A stretch of 64,000 nucleotides of DNA from Croceitalea sp947503285 (GCF_036985505.1 NZ_BTGQ01000005.1:310001-374000), one strand, 5' to 3'. Shown: positions 1 through 9,157, numbered from the stretch's first letter. The notes: generated from the letters alone by a model not told the origin. Made by a program: numbers and translations.

Positions 1-150
1 ATGATCTATCGCTTTGTAGAGGCTTATCGGAATCAAAAATTAGTGGAATTGGGATACAATCCATACAAGCGTGTACCTTACAACCTTCACAAACAGTTTG
101 AAAACGATGAAGAGATTATGAGGCTGCTGACCGAAGAAATTAAGTTTTAA
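1..150 (+). CDS. C-terminal end of an unrecognised protein (probably cut by the window edge)
   Basis: An open frame runs from base 1 to a TAA at 148-150 and encodes 49 residues ending LLTEEIKF. It happens to begin with ATG, but no upstream sequence is available, so this is probably the tail of a longer protein. The piece is charged and hydrophilic, with no membrane segment or motif I recognise. No function is proposed. Confidence 0.45.
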   Translation: MIYRFVEAYRNQKLVELGYNPYKRVPYNLHKQFENDEEIMRLLTEEIKF

Positions 151-444
151 TAGACGATTTTCCTTTTTTTGACCAAAAGCAATCCATATCCTCCATGGTT
201 GGGGTCAAACGACTATTTAAAAATCGATTTCGTTTATCTTTCATTAATTCAGGTACCATCTTGAATGATTTTTGAAAGAGGGCGCTTTATCAAGTTTCGA
301 CACCTATTTTTAATTGACCATATCATTATGAAGTTTCTATTTTCTTAGATTTAGGGTCAATAAAATAGAGAACGGAAGTCGTAAAAACTATTCTGTATTG
401 TTTTGATCGTATTACCGACGAATGCTATACACAAAGGTTCTATT
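151..444. other. Intergenic stretch, no gene seen
   Basis: AT-rich noncoding DNA between the edge fragment and the HAD hydrolase. I find no convincing terminator hairpin or complete promoter. The AAAGG at about 432-436 is a plausible ribosome binding site for the ATG at 445. Confidence 0.4.
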
Positions 445-1170
445 ATGATTAAAGCAGTGATTTTTGATTTAGACGGTACGCTCATTCAAACAGAGGTTTT
501 AAAGGCCAATTCTTATGCCCTTGCCATCAACCAATTGACCAATGGGGAGGTTGATGAAGATAAGGTGCTTGATATTTTTAATGAGTTTGTGGGCCTGTCC
601 AGACAAGAAGTTGTAGAAGGTCTATCGAAGAGCTTTAGCAAGCCATTGCAGAAACATTTGAATATTGATGGAATAGGCCTGATTGGGAAAACCCTTATTG
701 AAAAAAGACTTCACATATATCGAAATATCCTAGATGATACACAATTGCTGTCCAAACATTTTTGCTCCTTTACCCTTGGTCTTTTCAGTAGATTATATCA
801 AGATGGTTTTACCGTGGCCTTAGCGACAATGTCGCATTTGCCCGAAGCTAAAAAAGTAACCGAGACAATGGGCATTTATGATAAATTCAATTTTGTGTTG
901 ACCAGGGACGATGTGGAAAATGGTAAACCAGAACCCGATATCTATCTCAAAGCGAAAAACAAGCTGGGGCTAGAAGCTAATGAATGTTTGGTAATAGAAG
1001 ATTCAGTCAATGGCATCAAGGCCGCGCAAAATGCAGAAATGCCGGTTTTTGCGGTTACCAACGTAATAACCCGAAAGTCGGTTCATGAAGGCAAGCTTCT
1101 TGAACCTCATTTTATTATAGATGATTTAGACCAACTGCAGAACAGGGTTTACAGTTACATTACAGCTTAA
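445..1170 (+). CDS. HAD-superfamily hydrolase, beta-phosphoglucomutase/phosphatase-like
   Basis: Cytoplasmic phosphotransferase or phosphatase of the haloacid dehalogenase superfamily, 241 residues. Motif I DLDGT gives the nucleophile Asp8 and the acid/base Asp10. Motif II is T128 in LATMS, motif III is K161 in GKPEPD, and motif IV is E185-D186 in VIEDS. Residues 14-100 form the helical cap typical of the PGMB-like subfamily, so the substrate is probably a small sugar phosphate or similar metabolite, but it cannot be read from sequence. I chose ATG 445 over an in-frame ATG at 403 because the family starts right at the MIKAVIFDLDGT strand and an AAAGG lies upstream of 445. It stands alone, convergent with the SYLF gene. 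Confidence 0.85.
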   Translation: MIKAVIFDLDGTLIQTEVLKANSYALAINQLTNGEVDEDKVLDIFNEFVGLSRQEVVEGLSKSFSKPLQKHLNIDGIGLIGKTLIEKRLHIYRNILDDTQLLSKHFCSFTLGLFSRLYQDGFTVALATMSHLPEAKKVTETMGIYDKFNFVLTRDDVENGKPEPDIYLKAKNKLGLEANECLVIEDSVNGIKAAQNAEMPVFAVTNVITRKSVHEGKLLEPHFIIDDLDQLQNRVYSYITA

Positions 1171-1239
1171 AACCGAAGGTCTAGAAAGGTCTTGTAAAAA
1201 CCATTACGACAATTAGGTTTTTGCTGGCTGATGGACCCA

Positions 1240-1770
1240 TTAAAAATCCTCATAGGTAAATCGTTGACCACCTACAGAGGCATCGGCCATTAAACCGGCC
1301 TTGGGCATGGCAAATACCGCTACGCCATCTTTATATTTTGCATTTACCGAAACACCGGATTTTACGGCAACGGCAGATGCCTCGGCGCTAAACTGCATGT
1401 CACCTTCTTTAAATCGGTCTAGGTCTACTTCGGTCTCAAAGAAAATGACCTCAATAATGGCCTGACCACCGGCCTGTAAGCCAAAATTAAGCTTCTTTAA
1501 ACCTGCCATGCCGATAGCTTCGCCATCTTTATATACAATACCCCTACCCGATGCACCGCCTATGAATAAACCACCTTTTCCCACATTCGGAAAAATGACA
1601 TATCCCGCAGAATCATCAAAAAATTGTTGCAAGCCTTGATCTGAATCCAAAAGTGTCTTTTGCGCTTTTTGGGCATCATATATGAGTTGTCGTTGTTTTT
1701 TGGATTGTGAGAACGTAGCGGTAGAACTCAAGAAGGTAATAAGGGTGATTAAAAAAGCTATTCTTTTCAT
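1240..1770 (-). CDS. SYLF (YSC84-type) lipid-binding domain protein, secreted
   Basis: The first 21 residues form a signal peptide (MKRIAFLITL, then a hydrophobic core, cleavage after TFSQ), so the product is likely periplasmic or surface-exposed. The remainder is one SYLF/DUF500 domain: glycine-rich segments GYVIFPNVGKGGLFIGGASGRG and later MAGLKKLNFGLQAGGQ, ending with FAMPKAGLMADASVGGQ. Members of this family bind phosphoinositides or other acidic lipids in eukaryotes. The bacterial role is poorly defined and often associated with the envelope. The length of 176 residues is normal for the secreted bacterial form. It is monocistronic, with 274 bp of AT-rich noncoding DNA behind its start. 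Confidence 0.85.
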   Translation of the reverse strand: MKRIAFLITLITFLSSTATFSQSKKQRQLIYDAQKAQKTLLDSDQGLQQFFDDSAGYVIFPNVGKGGLFIGGASGRGIVYKDGEAIGMAGLKKLNFGLQAGGQAIIEVIFFETEVDLDRFKEGDMQFSAEASAVAVKSGVSVNAKYKDGVAVFAMPKAGLMADASVGGQRFTYEDF

Positions 1771-2044
1771 TATCGTAAAATTTTTATGTGAATGACAAGG
1801 TTTTCAGGTCTTTTTACTCATATTTTTCTACAAGTAATGGATTGATTTTCATTGAAATAACCAAAACAAACCTTTTCAAGTAGTAATATTGACCTTATAT
1901 GATATAAGTCTACTTTAACTACGGATACTTACATCTTAAAAAGTTAGTGTAAAAAGCTTCCACCCATAGTGAGTGTTAGGTAATGATGTTCGAAGAAGGG
2001 GATTCTTTTGTCGAAATGTGAATAACCGAACAATCTTAAAAGGC
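1771..2044. other. AT-rich intergenic stretch
   Basis: Noncoding between the SYLF gene start and the end of the small membrane-protein frame. It should contain the SYLF promoter, but I see no clear TTTG/TAnnTTTG pair on the minus strand. Confidence 0.3.
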
Positions 2045-2221
2045 CTAAAGCTTTGCCAAGCTATGATCTAAATCAGGTAGTGCTTTTAACACGGCATCGG
2101 TAACTTCTTGCTGAATCTCCGTAGCATATGCGTCATATATAACAATACTTAGTAAGAGCAAACTAGTTGTCAAACAGAAAGTAAGTATACGGGCAGAAAG
2201 CAGTTTTTCAGAAGTGTTCAT
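2045..2221 (-). CDS. Small predicted single-span membrane or exported protein, unknown function
   Basis: A 58-residue frame beginning MNTSEKLLSARIL, with a hydrophobic stretch over about residues 11-30 (FCLTTSLLLLSIVIYDAYA) and an amphipathic tail ending LPDLDHSLAKL. It could be a one-pass membrane peptide or a short exported protein cleaved after DAYA. An in-frame ATG at 2257 would add 12 residues with no gain in quality, so the shorter start is preferred. No family is recognised. It could be a chance frame, but the N-terminal charge followed by a clean hydrophobic core is typical of a real small protein. Confidence 0.45.
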   Translation of the reverse strand: MNTSEKLLSARILTFCLTTSLLLLSIVIYDAYATEIQQEVTDAVLKALPDLDHSLAKL

Positions 2222-2332
2222 TGCTGGTTGGTTATTAAAGTTGCTGAAAGATAGCACAATCCGTTCAGATTAACAAATCATTAACATGTATAAATAGCAG
2301 TTAACCAGCCTTTTATATTTTAAGGGTACTAT

Positions 2333-2563
2333 TTATGCATTATGAGACCCGTCCCAATAGGGCGGGTTGCCGGTCTTTTTGCAAGTACACAAATAGGCCT
2401 CTTTGGTTTCTTCTGCGGTGAAAACCATTGAAGGGGTGGCATTATGTGCCCTATGCGAACCATCACAAAAAGGTTGGTCTGAGCTATGGCTACAGGTACA
2501 CCAAGCATATCTTTTACCCTTCTCTAAATCTACCCGGATAGGGCTATGACTTTTCTTTTCCAT
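2333..2563 (-). CDS. CDGSH iron-sulfur domain protein, second site altered
   Basis: A 76-residue cytoplasmic protein with two CDGSH modules. The first has the full 3Cys-1His ligand set for a 2Fe-2S cluster: C22, C24, C33 and H37 (CTCSHSSDQPFCDGSH). The second keeps C59, C61 and H74, but the third cysteine position is W70 (PPYWDGSH). CDGSH (mitoNEET-like) proteins act in electron transfer or redox sensing. An upstream ATG at 2596 gives a longer frame, but MEKKSHSPIRVDLEKGKRY matches where small bacterial CDGSH proteins start. Monocistronic. Confidence 0.85.
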   Translation of the reverse strand: MEKKSHSPIRVDLEKGKRYAWCTCSHSSDQPFCDGSHRAHNATPSMVFTAEETKEAYLCTCKKTGNPPYWDGSHNA

Positions 2564-2931
2564 AATCTGGATTAAACGGTTCCTAAAAGTAACCAAAAGC
2601 CTTTCTTGAACCTATCTAAATAAGATGGTCAAAGCACTATACGTAACCCGGGTATAGAAGAAATAGCAGTACCCCACTATCCCTTCTTAATTTCTGAGTA
2701 CCGATGAACAAGTGTAATCTTGGCAAAAAGGCAAGATATAGGTCAATCCATCAATGGAAAAAGTTACAGCTCCCTATCCCAGACGTAGGGGTTGGGGGTG
2801 TCGATCAGTAAAAATAACAATGGGGTTGTAGGGACCCATTACCTTAAAAAATTACAAAAATAGTGATGTCCTTTTTTGCTCGAAGTTGTTCGTTGAAGCT
2901 ATCTTTACAATTTAGAAATAAAACCAAAAGA
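2564..2931. other. Divergent intergenic region between the CDGSH gene and ptrB
   Basis: A noncoding region of 368 bp holding the start regions of two divergent genes. It contains G-rich tracts (TAGGGGTTGGGGGTG around 2787-2801) and a candidate vegetative promoter for ptrB at 2875-2907. No small gene with convincing coding character is visible. Confidence 0.4.
2875..2907 (+). promoter_or_regulatory. Candidate Bacteroidota vegetative promoter for ptrB
   Basis: TTTG at 2875-2878, a 21-bp spacer, then TATCTTTA at 2900-2907, which matches seven of eight positions of the TAnnTTTG minus-7 box. It lies 24 bp upstream of ATG 2932 and downstream of the alternative ATG at 2863, so it favours the shorter start. 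Confidence 0.45.
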
Positions 2932-5088
2932 ATGAAAAAGCTACTCCTGGTTTCTTTAATCATGCTGTCCGTTGTTTCATGTAAAAAGGAGATACAGGGT
3001 ATAACAACACCTTCACCTAAAAAAGAAATGACCTATTTGGTCACCCATGGAGACTCTTTACCAGATGCCTACGAATGGATGGAACTTACGGATGAGGAAA
3101 AAAATGATTCCCTATCCAATCAAAAAACCAAAGCCGTTAGGAATTTGATTTCTGAGGAAAATGCCTATACCGCCAAGGTGATGGCTCCCTATACGAACTT
3201 GCAAAACAAGCTGTTTGAAGAAATGAAGGGTAGGCAAGAGCAGAAAATACAAAGTGTGCCCTACAATAAAAATGATTATGAGTATTCCGTCGCCTATGAA
3301 GAAGGTGATGAATATCCCAGGTATTACAGGAAGAAACTCACCGAAGGTGCTGAAAAAGAACTGTTGTTGGATGGGCCTGAAATGGCCAAGGGACATGATT
3401 ATATCGATATTGCGTTCGGGCCGAATTATGATGTTACTGAGAATACAAAGATGGTGGCGTATGCTGTAGACACCCTTTCTCGAAGATCTTATACCATTTA
3501 TTTCAAGAATTTGGAGACTGGGGAAATCTTAGATGAAAAATTGGACAGCGTTACCACAAATTTCGTCTGGGCCAATGATAGCAAAACGCTTTTTTATATT
3601 ACGCGGGATCCACAAACATTGCGTTGGAATAAGGTGAAAAAGCATGTCTTGGGAACAAACCCTGAATACGACGAGTTAGTCTACGAGGAAAAAGATGAAG
3701 AGTTTGGCACGAGCATCAATATAACGAAGTCGCGGAAGTTCTTGTTGATTTCGAATTACTCTAGAAACGCTGACGAGTATTACTTTTTGAATGCCGATGA
3801 TCCCAATGGAAAATGGAAGCTTTTTCAAGGAAGACAGCCCGATATGGAATACAACATCAACCATATAGGGGACTATTTTTATATACATACCAATTGGGGC
3901 GCCCCTAATTTCAAGCTAATGCGGACTACCCTTGATAAAACCGAAAATTCTCATTGGGAAGATTTTTTGGTGCCAGGGTACGCGATAAAACTAGACAATG
4001 TACACGCATTCAAGAATCATTTGGTGATCAGTGAAAGATTTAAAGGGCTACAACAAATTAGGGTAGTAGATGCCATTACGACCGAATCTTCGTATTTAAA
4101 ATTTAAAGACCCTACCTACTCCATGTCCCTTTCTTCGAGAATAGAATTTAATGCAGGGTTTTTTAGGTATTATTATGAATCAATGACCACACCATATTCG
4201 GTATATGACTATCATTTTGACACCAAAAAATCCAGTTTACGTAAAACATCCAAGGTGATGGATGTTGATTTTAAAAGTACCAACTACATTTCTGAACGAT
4301 TATTCGTAACAGGTAGGGATGGTACTGAAATACCGGTTTCGTTGGTTTATAAAAAAAATCGTGACCCAAAGAATTCGGGTCCGTTGTTACTTTATGGTTA
4401 CGGGTCTTATGGGTCGAATCTTGACCCTTGGTTCTCAACGTCAAGACTTAGTTTATTGGATCGTGGCTTTGTTTTTGCCATTGCCCATGTTCGTGGCAGT
4501 GAATTGATGGGAAGAAGCTGGTATGAAAACGGTAAATTCTTGCATAAAAAGAATACTTTTTTCGATTTTATCGATGTGGCCAAACACTTGATAGGCGAAG
4601 GGTATACCCAACCAAAACACTTGTATGCACAGGGAGGCAGTGCCGGTGGTTTGTTGATGGGTGCCGTGGCTAATATGGCTCCAGAATTGTGGAACGGAAT
4701 CATCGCACAGGTACCTTTTGTTGATGTTATGAATACCATGCTCAATGAAGATTTGCCCCTAACGGTCGGGGAGTATGAAGAATGGGGAAACCCCAATGAC
4801 AAAACGTATTATGACTATATGAAATCGTATTCCCCATACGACAATGTTGCCCGTAAAGCTTACCCTAGTATGTTGGTCACCACGGGCTTTTGGGACAGTC
4901 AAGTACAGTATTGGGAGCCATTAAAATGGGTCTCAAAATTAAGGGACTACAAAACGGATGACAATCACATTCTTTTTAAGTGTAATCTGGTTGCTGGCCA
5001 TGGGGGTAGTTCAGGCAGGTTCGAAAGCCTAAAAGAACAGGCATTGGAATATGCTTTTTTACTGATGTTGGAAGGCAAAGGGGAGTAG
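2932..5088 (+). CDS. ptrB: Oligopeptidase B-type serine peptidase (family S9A), lipoprotein
   Basis: Serine endopeptidase that cuts short peptides, usually after basic residues in this family. It has 718 residues. The N-terminus MKKLLLVSLIMLSVVSC is a lipoprotein signal with Cys17 as the lipidated residue, so the enzyme is exported and membrane-anchored. Residues of about 60-420 form the seven-bladed propeller and about 430-718 the alpha/beta hydrolase domain. The catalytic triad is Ser570 (GGSAGG), Asp655 (GFWDSQVQYWEP) and His690 (AGHGG). The segment VPFVDVMNTMLNEDLPLTVGEYEEWGNP is characteristic of oligopeptidase B rather than prolyl oligopeptidase. Start 2932 was chosen because it gives the lipobox and follows the candidate promoter. 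An ATG at 2863 would bury the signal peptide. Confidence 0.92.
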   Translation: MKKLLLVSLIMLSVVSCKKEIQGITTPSPKKEMTYLVTHGDSLPDAYEWMELTDEEKNDSLSNQKTKAVRNLISEENAYTAKVMAPYTNLQNKLFEEMKGRQEQKIQSVPYNKNDYEYSVAYEEGDEYPRYYRKKLTEGAEKELLLDGPEMAKGHDYIDIAFGPNYDVTENTKMVAYAVDTLSRRSYTIYFKNLETGEILDEKLDSVTTNFVWANDSKTLFYITRDPQTLRWNKVKKHVLGTNPEYDELVYEEKDEEFGTSINITKSRKFLLISNYSRNADEYYFLNADDPNGKWKLFQGRQPDMEYNINHIGDYFYIHTNWGAPNFKLMRTTLDKTENSHWEDFLVPGYAIKLDNVHAFKNHLVISERFKGLQQIRVVDAITTESSYLKFKDPTYSMSLSSRIEFNAGFFRYYYESMTTPYSVYDYHFDTKKSSLRKTSKVMDVDFKSTNYISERLFVTGRDGTEIPVSLVYKKNRDPKNSGPLLLYGYGSYGSNLDPWFSTSRLSLLDRGFVFAIAHVRGSELMGRSWYENGKFLHKKNTFFDFIDVAKHLIGEGYTQPKHLYAQGGSAGGLLMGAVANMAPELWNGIIAQVPFVDVMNTMLNEDLPLTVGEYEEWGNPNDKTYYDYMKSYSPYDNVARKAYPSMLVTTGFWDSQVQYWEPLKWVSKLRDYKTDDNHILFKCNLVAGHGGSSGRFESLKEQALEYAFLLMLEGKGE

Positions 5089-5093
5089 GTCTA

Positions 5094-5870
5094 TTATCGA
5101 AACAAAATCGCGATGGCACCAATGGCCGTGACCGCTAAGATGAATCTTCGATATTGCCTCTCGTTAATCATTTTGACTAACTTAACCCCAGTAAAAAGAC
5201 CTATTAGAATTGCAGGAAGTAACATTGCATTTATAGTCAGGGTCCCTACGGAAATGGTTTTCCAAATAAATATGTGAAAAGGCAGTTTAAAAAGATTGGT
5301 TATTAGAAACAACCAAGCCGCAGTGCCAACGAATTCGTTCTTTGGCAATCGCATCGCTAAAAAAAAGAGGTTACTAAAGGCCCCTGCCAAGTTGCCGATC
5401 ATGGTGGCGATACCCGCAATAATTCCGGTACCCCCGGCAAAGCTCCAATGATTGGGAACCGTTTTCGATTTTCTCCTATCCCAAAAGATCAAGATACCCA
5501 AACTGGCCAGAATCACTACAACCATACCAATTTTGAATAGTTTTTCGGGCAGGTCCTTTCCAATGACTACACCGATTAAGATTCCGAAGATCATCCAAGG
5601 CATAAAGCGAATGATATACTTCCATTGGGTATGTCTATTATAGTAGACAACGGCGAAAATATCTCCAACAAGCAAAAGTGGCATAATAAGACCTGTTGAT
5701 TGTTTTGCACCAAAGGCCAAGGCCATTAAAGTAACATTGAAAATGGACAATCCTTTCAGGCCCGCTTTTGAAATCCCCATTAAGAAAGCTGCTAAACCTG
5801 AAAGTAACCAACCCCAAAGACCTACCTCTAAATCCATCGTCAAAGACATATTTTGAATCAAAAAAACCAA
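5094..5870 (-). CDS. TSUP (TauE/SafE) family membrane transporter
   Basis: Inner-membrane protein of 258 residues with about eight hydrophobic segments arranged as two DUF81/TauE-like repeats. The first repeat has GISKAGLKG (about residues 33-41), the typical N-terminal signature of the family, and the second has IGNLAGAFSNLFFLAMRLPKNEFVGTAAWLFL around 157-190. Family members export or import sulfite, sulfonates or organosulfur anions. The substrate cannot be decided here. In-frame ATGs exist at residues 8 and 12 and the true start may be one of these. It is convergent with ptrB, with only 5 bp between the two stop codons. Confidence 0.85.
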   Translation of the reverse strand: MVFLIQNMSLTMDLEVGLWGWLLSGLAAFLMGISKAGLKGLSIFNVTLMALAFGAKQSTGLIMPLLLVGDIFAVVYYNRHTQWKYIIRFMPWMIFGILIGVVIGKDLPEKLFKIGMVVVILASLGILIFWDRRKSKTVPNHWSFAGGTGIIAGIATMIGNLAGAFSNLFFLAMRLPKNEFVGTAAWLFLITNLFKLPFHIFIWKTISVGTLTINAMLLPAILIGLFTGVKLVKMINERQYRRFILAVTAIGAIAILFR

Positions 5871-6034
5871 ATGTATGCATTAAAAGAAAAGTAGTATTCG
5901 GTGAATTACCTAAAACCAATATCCGTGCTTTTATAGAAAATTGTCAAATGATGCTAGAATAACATCAAATGGATACGGTTTAAAAGGGGCCTTGCAAAAA
6001 AGTTATATCTTTAATAATCAACCAATCACCAATT
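5871..6034. promoter_or_regulatory. Divergent promoter region, TSUP gene and SSS symporter
   Basis: On the plus strand TATCTTTA at 6006-6013 resembles the TAnnTTTG minus-7 box and lies 21 bp before ATG 6035. No good TTTG partner is present at the usual spacing. No minus-strand promoter is evident. Confidence 0.3.
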
Positions 6035-7846
6035 ATGGAACTCAGTACCCTTGACTATAGCTTTATTATTGTCTTTTTCTCGATTGTTTTAGGAATAGGA
6101 ATTTACGTCTCAAAAAAATCAGGTAAAAATTCCTCGGAATTCTTTCTCTCTGGCCGCACGATGCCCTGGTGGCTGTTGGGGCTTTCGATGGTAGCCACCA
6201 CTTTTTCTACAGATACGCCCAATTTGGTTACCGATATTGTCAGAACTTCAGGAGTTTCAGGGAACTGGGTATGGTGGTGCTTTTTGCTAACAGGTATGCT
6301 CACCGTTTTTGTATATGCCAAGCTTTGGCGTAAGTCTAATGTAAAAACAGACCTTGAATTTTATGAAATGCGCTATGGGGGCAAACCGGCAAGCTTTTTA
6401 AGAAAGTTCAGATCTATTTACCTCGGGGCCTTATTCAATATAATTACCATGGCCTCGGTGACCTTGGCGGCTATAAAGATCGGGGGTATCATGTTGGGTC
6501 TTGAACCTTGGGAAACGGTAGTGGGAGCGGGATTGATAACCGTCGTTTTTAGCGCGTTAGGAGGCTTTAAAGGAGTGGTTTACACTGATTTTCTGCTGTT
6601 TTTTGTTGCGATGGCCGGGGCCATTGGAGCCGCATTTTATTTGGTAAATATTCCTGAAGTTGGAGGAATACAAGCGTTGATCGAACATGAAAACGTTACG
6701 GATAAATTGAACATACTTCCTGATTTTGATAATACGACCGTTCTAGTGACCATGTTCATTATTCCGATTGCAGTACAATGGTGGAGCTCTTGGTACCCCG
6801 GGGCAGAACCTGGCGGGGGAGGTTATATTGCCCAGCGTATGTTGGCCGCCAAAGATGAAAACCATGCTATTGGGGCAACATTTTTCTTTAATATCATGCA
6901 TTACGCCCTTCGTCCATGGCCATGGATATTGGTGGCTTTGGCATCATTGGTCGTATATCCTGATATTGCAAGTATTGCGCAAGCATTCCCTGAGGTAGCA
7001 GATGACAAACTGGGCCATGACCTTGCGTATTCGGCGATGCTGACAAAATTACCCAGTGGGTTATTGGGCGTGGTGTTGGCCTCGCTTGTTGCGGCATATA
7101 TGAGTACCATTTCAACACAGTTGAATTGGGGATCATCTTACATAGTCTTTGATTTTTACAAACAACAGGTCAACCCCAACGCAACTGAAAAACAGATGGT
7201 GGCCGTAGGTAGGATTTCTACGGTAGTATTGATGTTGTTGAGTGCGCTTTTGGCCCTCACTTTACAAAATGCATTTGAAGTTTTTGATCTCTTGGTAACT
7301 TTTGGGGCGGGAACAGGGTTGGTCTTTATCTTGAGGTGGTTTTGGTGGCGTATCAATGCATGGAGTGAGATAACGGCCATGTTCGTTTCAGGCATAATAT
7401 CGATTCTATTGGTTAAGACAAGTCTAGGCACACTGCTTTTTGACCCTACGACAGGGGTATTGCCCGAATGGGCCAATTACCCTTTTGTAGTAGTAGTTAC
7501 CACCGCTATTTGGGTTGCCGTCACGCTATGTACAAAACCTGAATCAGACGAAACGCTACGGTCATTTTATAAAAAAATACAACCAGGGGGCCCAGGTTGG
7601 TCAAAAGTGGTTGCTAAGGCCCAAAACGATAAGGTAGAAATTGTTGCCCCTGGTGAAAAGTGGAGTGTGCCATCGGGAATAACCGCAATGCTGCTCGGGG
7701 TTACCTTAGTATATGCTACAATGTTCGCAACAGGATATTGGATTTACGGAGAAACGAAAAAGGCATTGGTAATCAGTGTCTTGGCATTAATTTCTGGTAT
7801 AGCGCTTACTAAGGTTTGGAAAAGGATGAAAGAGCACATACTATAA
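6035..7846 (+). CDS. Sodium:solute symporter (SSS family)
   Basis: Sodium-coupled uptake transporter of the inner membrane, 603 residues, with 13 or more hydrophobic segments. The N-terminal segment FFLSGRTMPWWLLGLSMVATTFSTDTPN is the SSS signature after the first helix, and GAFKG/GGFKGVVYTDFLLF-type sequence follows around 180-195. Bacteroidota homologues commonly transport sugars, including amino sugars and sialic acids. The substrate is not readable from the sequence alone. The next gene starts 11 bp after the stop (or overlaps by 31 bp if its upstream ATG is used), so the two are almost certainly co-transcribed and probably work on the same substrate class. Confidence 0.9.
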   Translation: MELSTLDYSFIIVFFSIVLGIGIYVSKKSGKNSSEFFLSGRTMPWWLLGLSMVATTFSTDTPNLVTDIVRTSGVSGNWVWWCFLLTGMLTVFVYAKLWRKSNVKTDLEFYEMRYGGKPASFLRKFRSIYLGALFNIITMASVTLAAIKIGGIMLGLEPWETVVGAGLITVVFSALGGFKGVVYTDFLLFFVAMAGAIGAAFYLVNIPEVGGIQALIEHENVTDKLNILPDFDNTTVLVTMFIIPIAVQWWSSWYPGAEPGGGGYIAQRMLAAKDENHAIGATFFFNIMHYALRPWPWILVALASLVVYPDIASIAQAFPEVADDKLGHDLAYSAMLTKLPSGLLGVVLASLVAAYMSTISTQLNWGSSYIVFDFYKQQVNPNATEKQMVAVGRISTVVLMLLSALLALTLQNAFEVFDLLVTFGAGTGLVFILRWFWWRINAWSEITAMFVSGIISILLVKTSLGTLLFDPTTGVLPEWANYPFVVVVTTAIWVAVTLCTKPESDETLRSFYKKIQPGGPGWSKVVAKAQNDKVEIVAPGEKWSVPSGITAMLLGVTLVYATMFATGYWIYGETKKALVISVLALISGIALTKVWKRMKEHIL

Positions 7847-7857
7847 AACCGCCAGAC

Positions 7858-8943
7858 ATGAAGGATAGAATTCTATCAGTGGATATTTTTAGGGGGGCCA
7901 CCATTGTTTTGATGATATTGGTCAACACCCCAGGAACATGGTCCAATGTTTATGCACCATTATTACATGCCAAATGGCATGGGTATACACCAACTGATTT
8001 GGTCTTCCCTTTTTTCCTGTTTATCGTGGGTACTTCCATTGTTTTTGCATACAAGAACAAAACCATAGGTACACATACCTTTAAAAAAATAAGCGTTCGA
8101 GCTCTAAAATTAATTGGGTTGGGGCTATTCTTAGGCGCTTTTACGATTAGCTTCCCCTTTTTTAAAGATTTTACCGATATTCGATTTCCTGGGGTATTGC
8201 AGCGTATCGGGGTGGTGTTCTTTTTTGCAGCGATTTTATTTCTGAACTTTAGATGGAAAACCTTGATCGCAATTGCGGTTACTTTGCTCATCGGGTATTG
8301 GGTATTGATGACATTGGTTCCGGTAAACGGAGTGGAATCAACCTTGGACAGGGCTCCCAACAATCTTGCCAATTGGTTGGATGTTCAAATCTTTGGCTCC
8401 CATAATTACAAGCCCGATTACGACCCAGAAGGCTTTTTGAGCACAATTCCTTCCATAGCAAGTTCGTTATTGGGTATTTTCACAGGGCTGATCCTCTTAT
8501 CAAAACAAGAAAAGAAAGCCACTATTTTATTTGGGCTGGGGGGAGCTTTGCTGTTGGTTGGTCATTTGTGGGATTTTGTTTTTCCTATCAACAAAGCACT
8601 TTGGACAAGTAGTTTTGTGCTGGTCACTGCAGGTTGGGCCAATATCATTCTAGCCCTTATTTATTATTTGACCGACATCAGAAAAATTCAATTCGGAAGT
8701 ATTTTTAGGTACGCCGGGGCCAATGCCATTGTGGTCTATTTTTTGTCCAGCTTTATCAGCAAAATCATGGGGCAGATAAGGGTTGGTGAAACTTCACTTC
8801 ATGGGTGGTTGTTTCAAAAGATTTATGTACACAGTACCATCTCTATGGAACTATCTTCTTTACTATATGGTCTTAGTGTGGTTGCCTTTTACTGCCTATT
8901 GGCCTATGTGCTATATAGAAGAAAGATCTTTATTAAGGTTTAA
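7858..8943 (+). CDS. HGSNAT-like (DUF5009/YeiB-type) membrane acyltransferase
   Basis: Integral membrane protein of 361 residues with about ten hydrophobic segments. It opens with SVDIFRGATIVLMILVN, then HAKWHGYTPTDLVFPFFLFIVGTSI, the signature shared with heparan-alpha-glucosaminide N-acetyltransferase, in which a histidine in the early loop carries the acetyl group from cytoplasmic acetyl-CoA. A role in acetylating an amino sugar taken up by the upstream SSS symporter is an inference from this pairing. ATG 7858 is chosen because family members begin just before the DxFRG motif. An ATG at 7816 would overlap the symporter gene and add only polar residues. Confidence 0.82.
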   Translation: MKDRILSVDIFRGATIVLMILVNTPGTWSNVYAPLLHAKWHGYTPTDLVFPFFLFIVGTSIVFAYKNKTIGTHTFKKISVRALKLIGLGLFLGAFTISFPFFKDFTDIRFPGVLQRIGVVFFFAAILFLNFRWKTLIAIAVTLLIGYWVLMTLVPVNGVESTLDRAPNNLANWLDVQIFGSHNYKPDYDPEGFLSTIPSIASSLLGIFTGLILLSKQEKKATILFGLGGALLLVGHLWDFVFPINKALWTSSFVLVTAGWANIILALIYYLTDIRKIQFGSIFRYAGANAIVVYFLSSFISKIMGQIRVGETSLHGWLFQKIYVHSTISMELSSLLYGLSVVAFYCLLAYVLYRRKIFIKV

Positions 8944-8953
8944 GTTTAAATGG

Positions 8954-8975
8954 TGATTTTTGAACTTGAAAATCA
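8954..8975 (+). terminator. Weak hairpin after the SSS/HGSNAT-like pair
   Basis: Inverted repeat TGATTTT (8954-8960) and AAAATCA (8969-8975) with an 8-base loop, starting 10 bp after the stop codon. The stem is AT-rich and lacks a long T-run, so terminator function is only a possibility. Confidence 0.3.
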
Positions 8976-9157
8976 ATTTAGAAAGTATGAATAGGCTATT
9001 GTTATGGAGTTGGTAGTAAAATCAAAAAAACTTATAATACCTATCAGCTTATTGCAAGTGGAATAACTATTCAAGGATTTGCAGATAGTGGTTTCAAGGT
9101 TTCCAATAAATATAGAGGAATAACCGTCTTTTGTCTTTTAGCGCAGCGGTCCAACAG

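Noticed and set aside
2863..2931. Longer start for the oligopeptidase
   Set aside because: It would place the lipoprotein signal internally and lies upstream of the candidate promoter.
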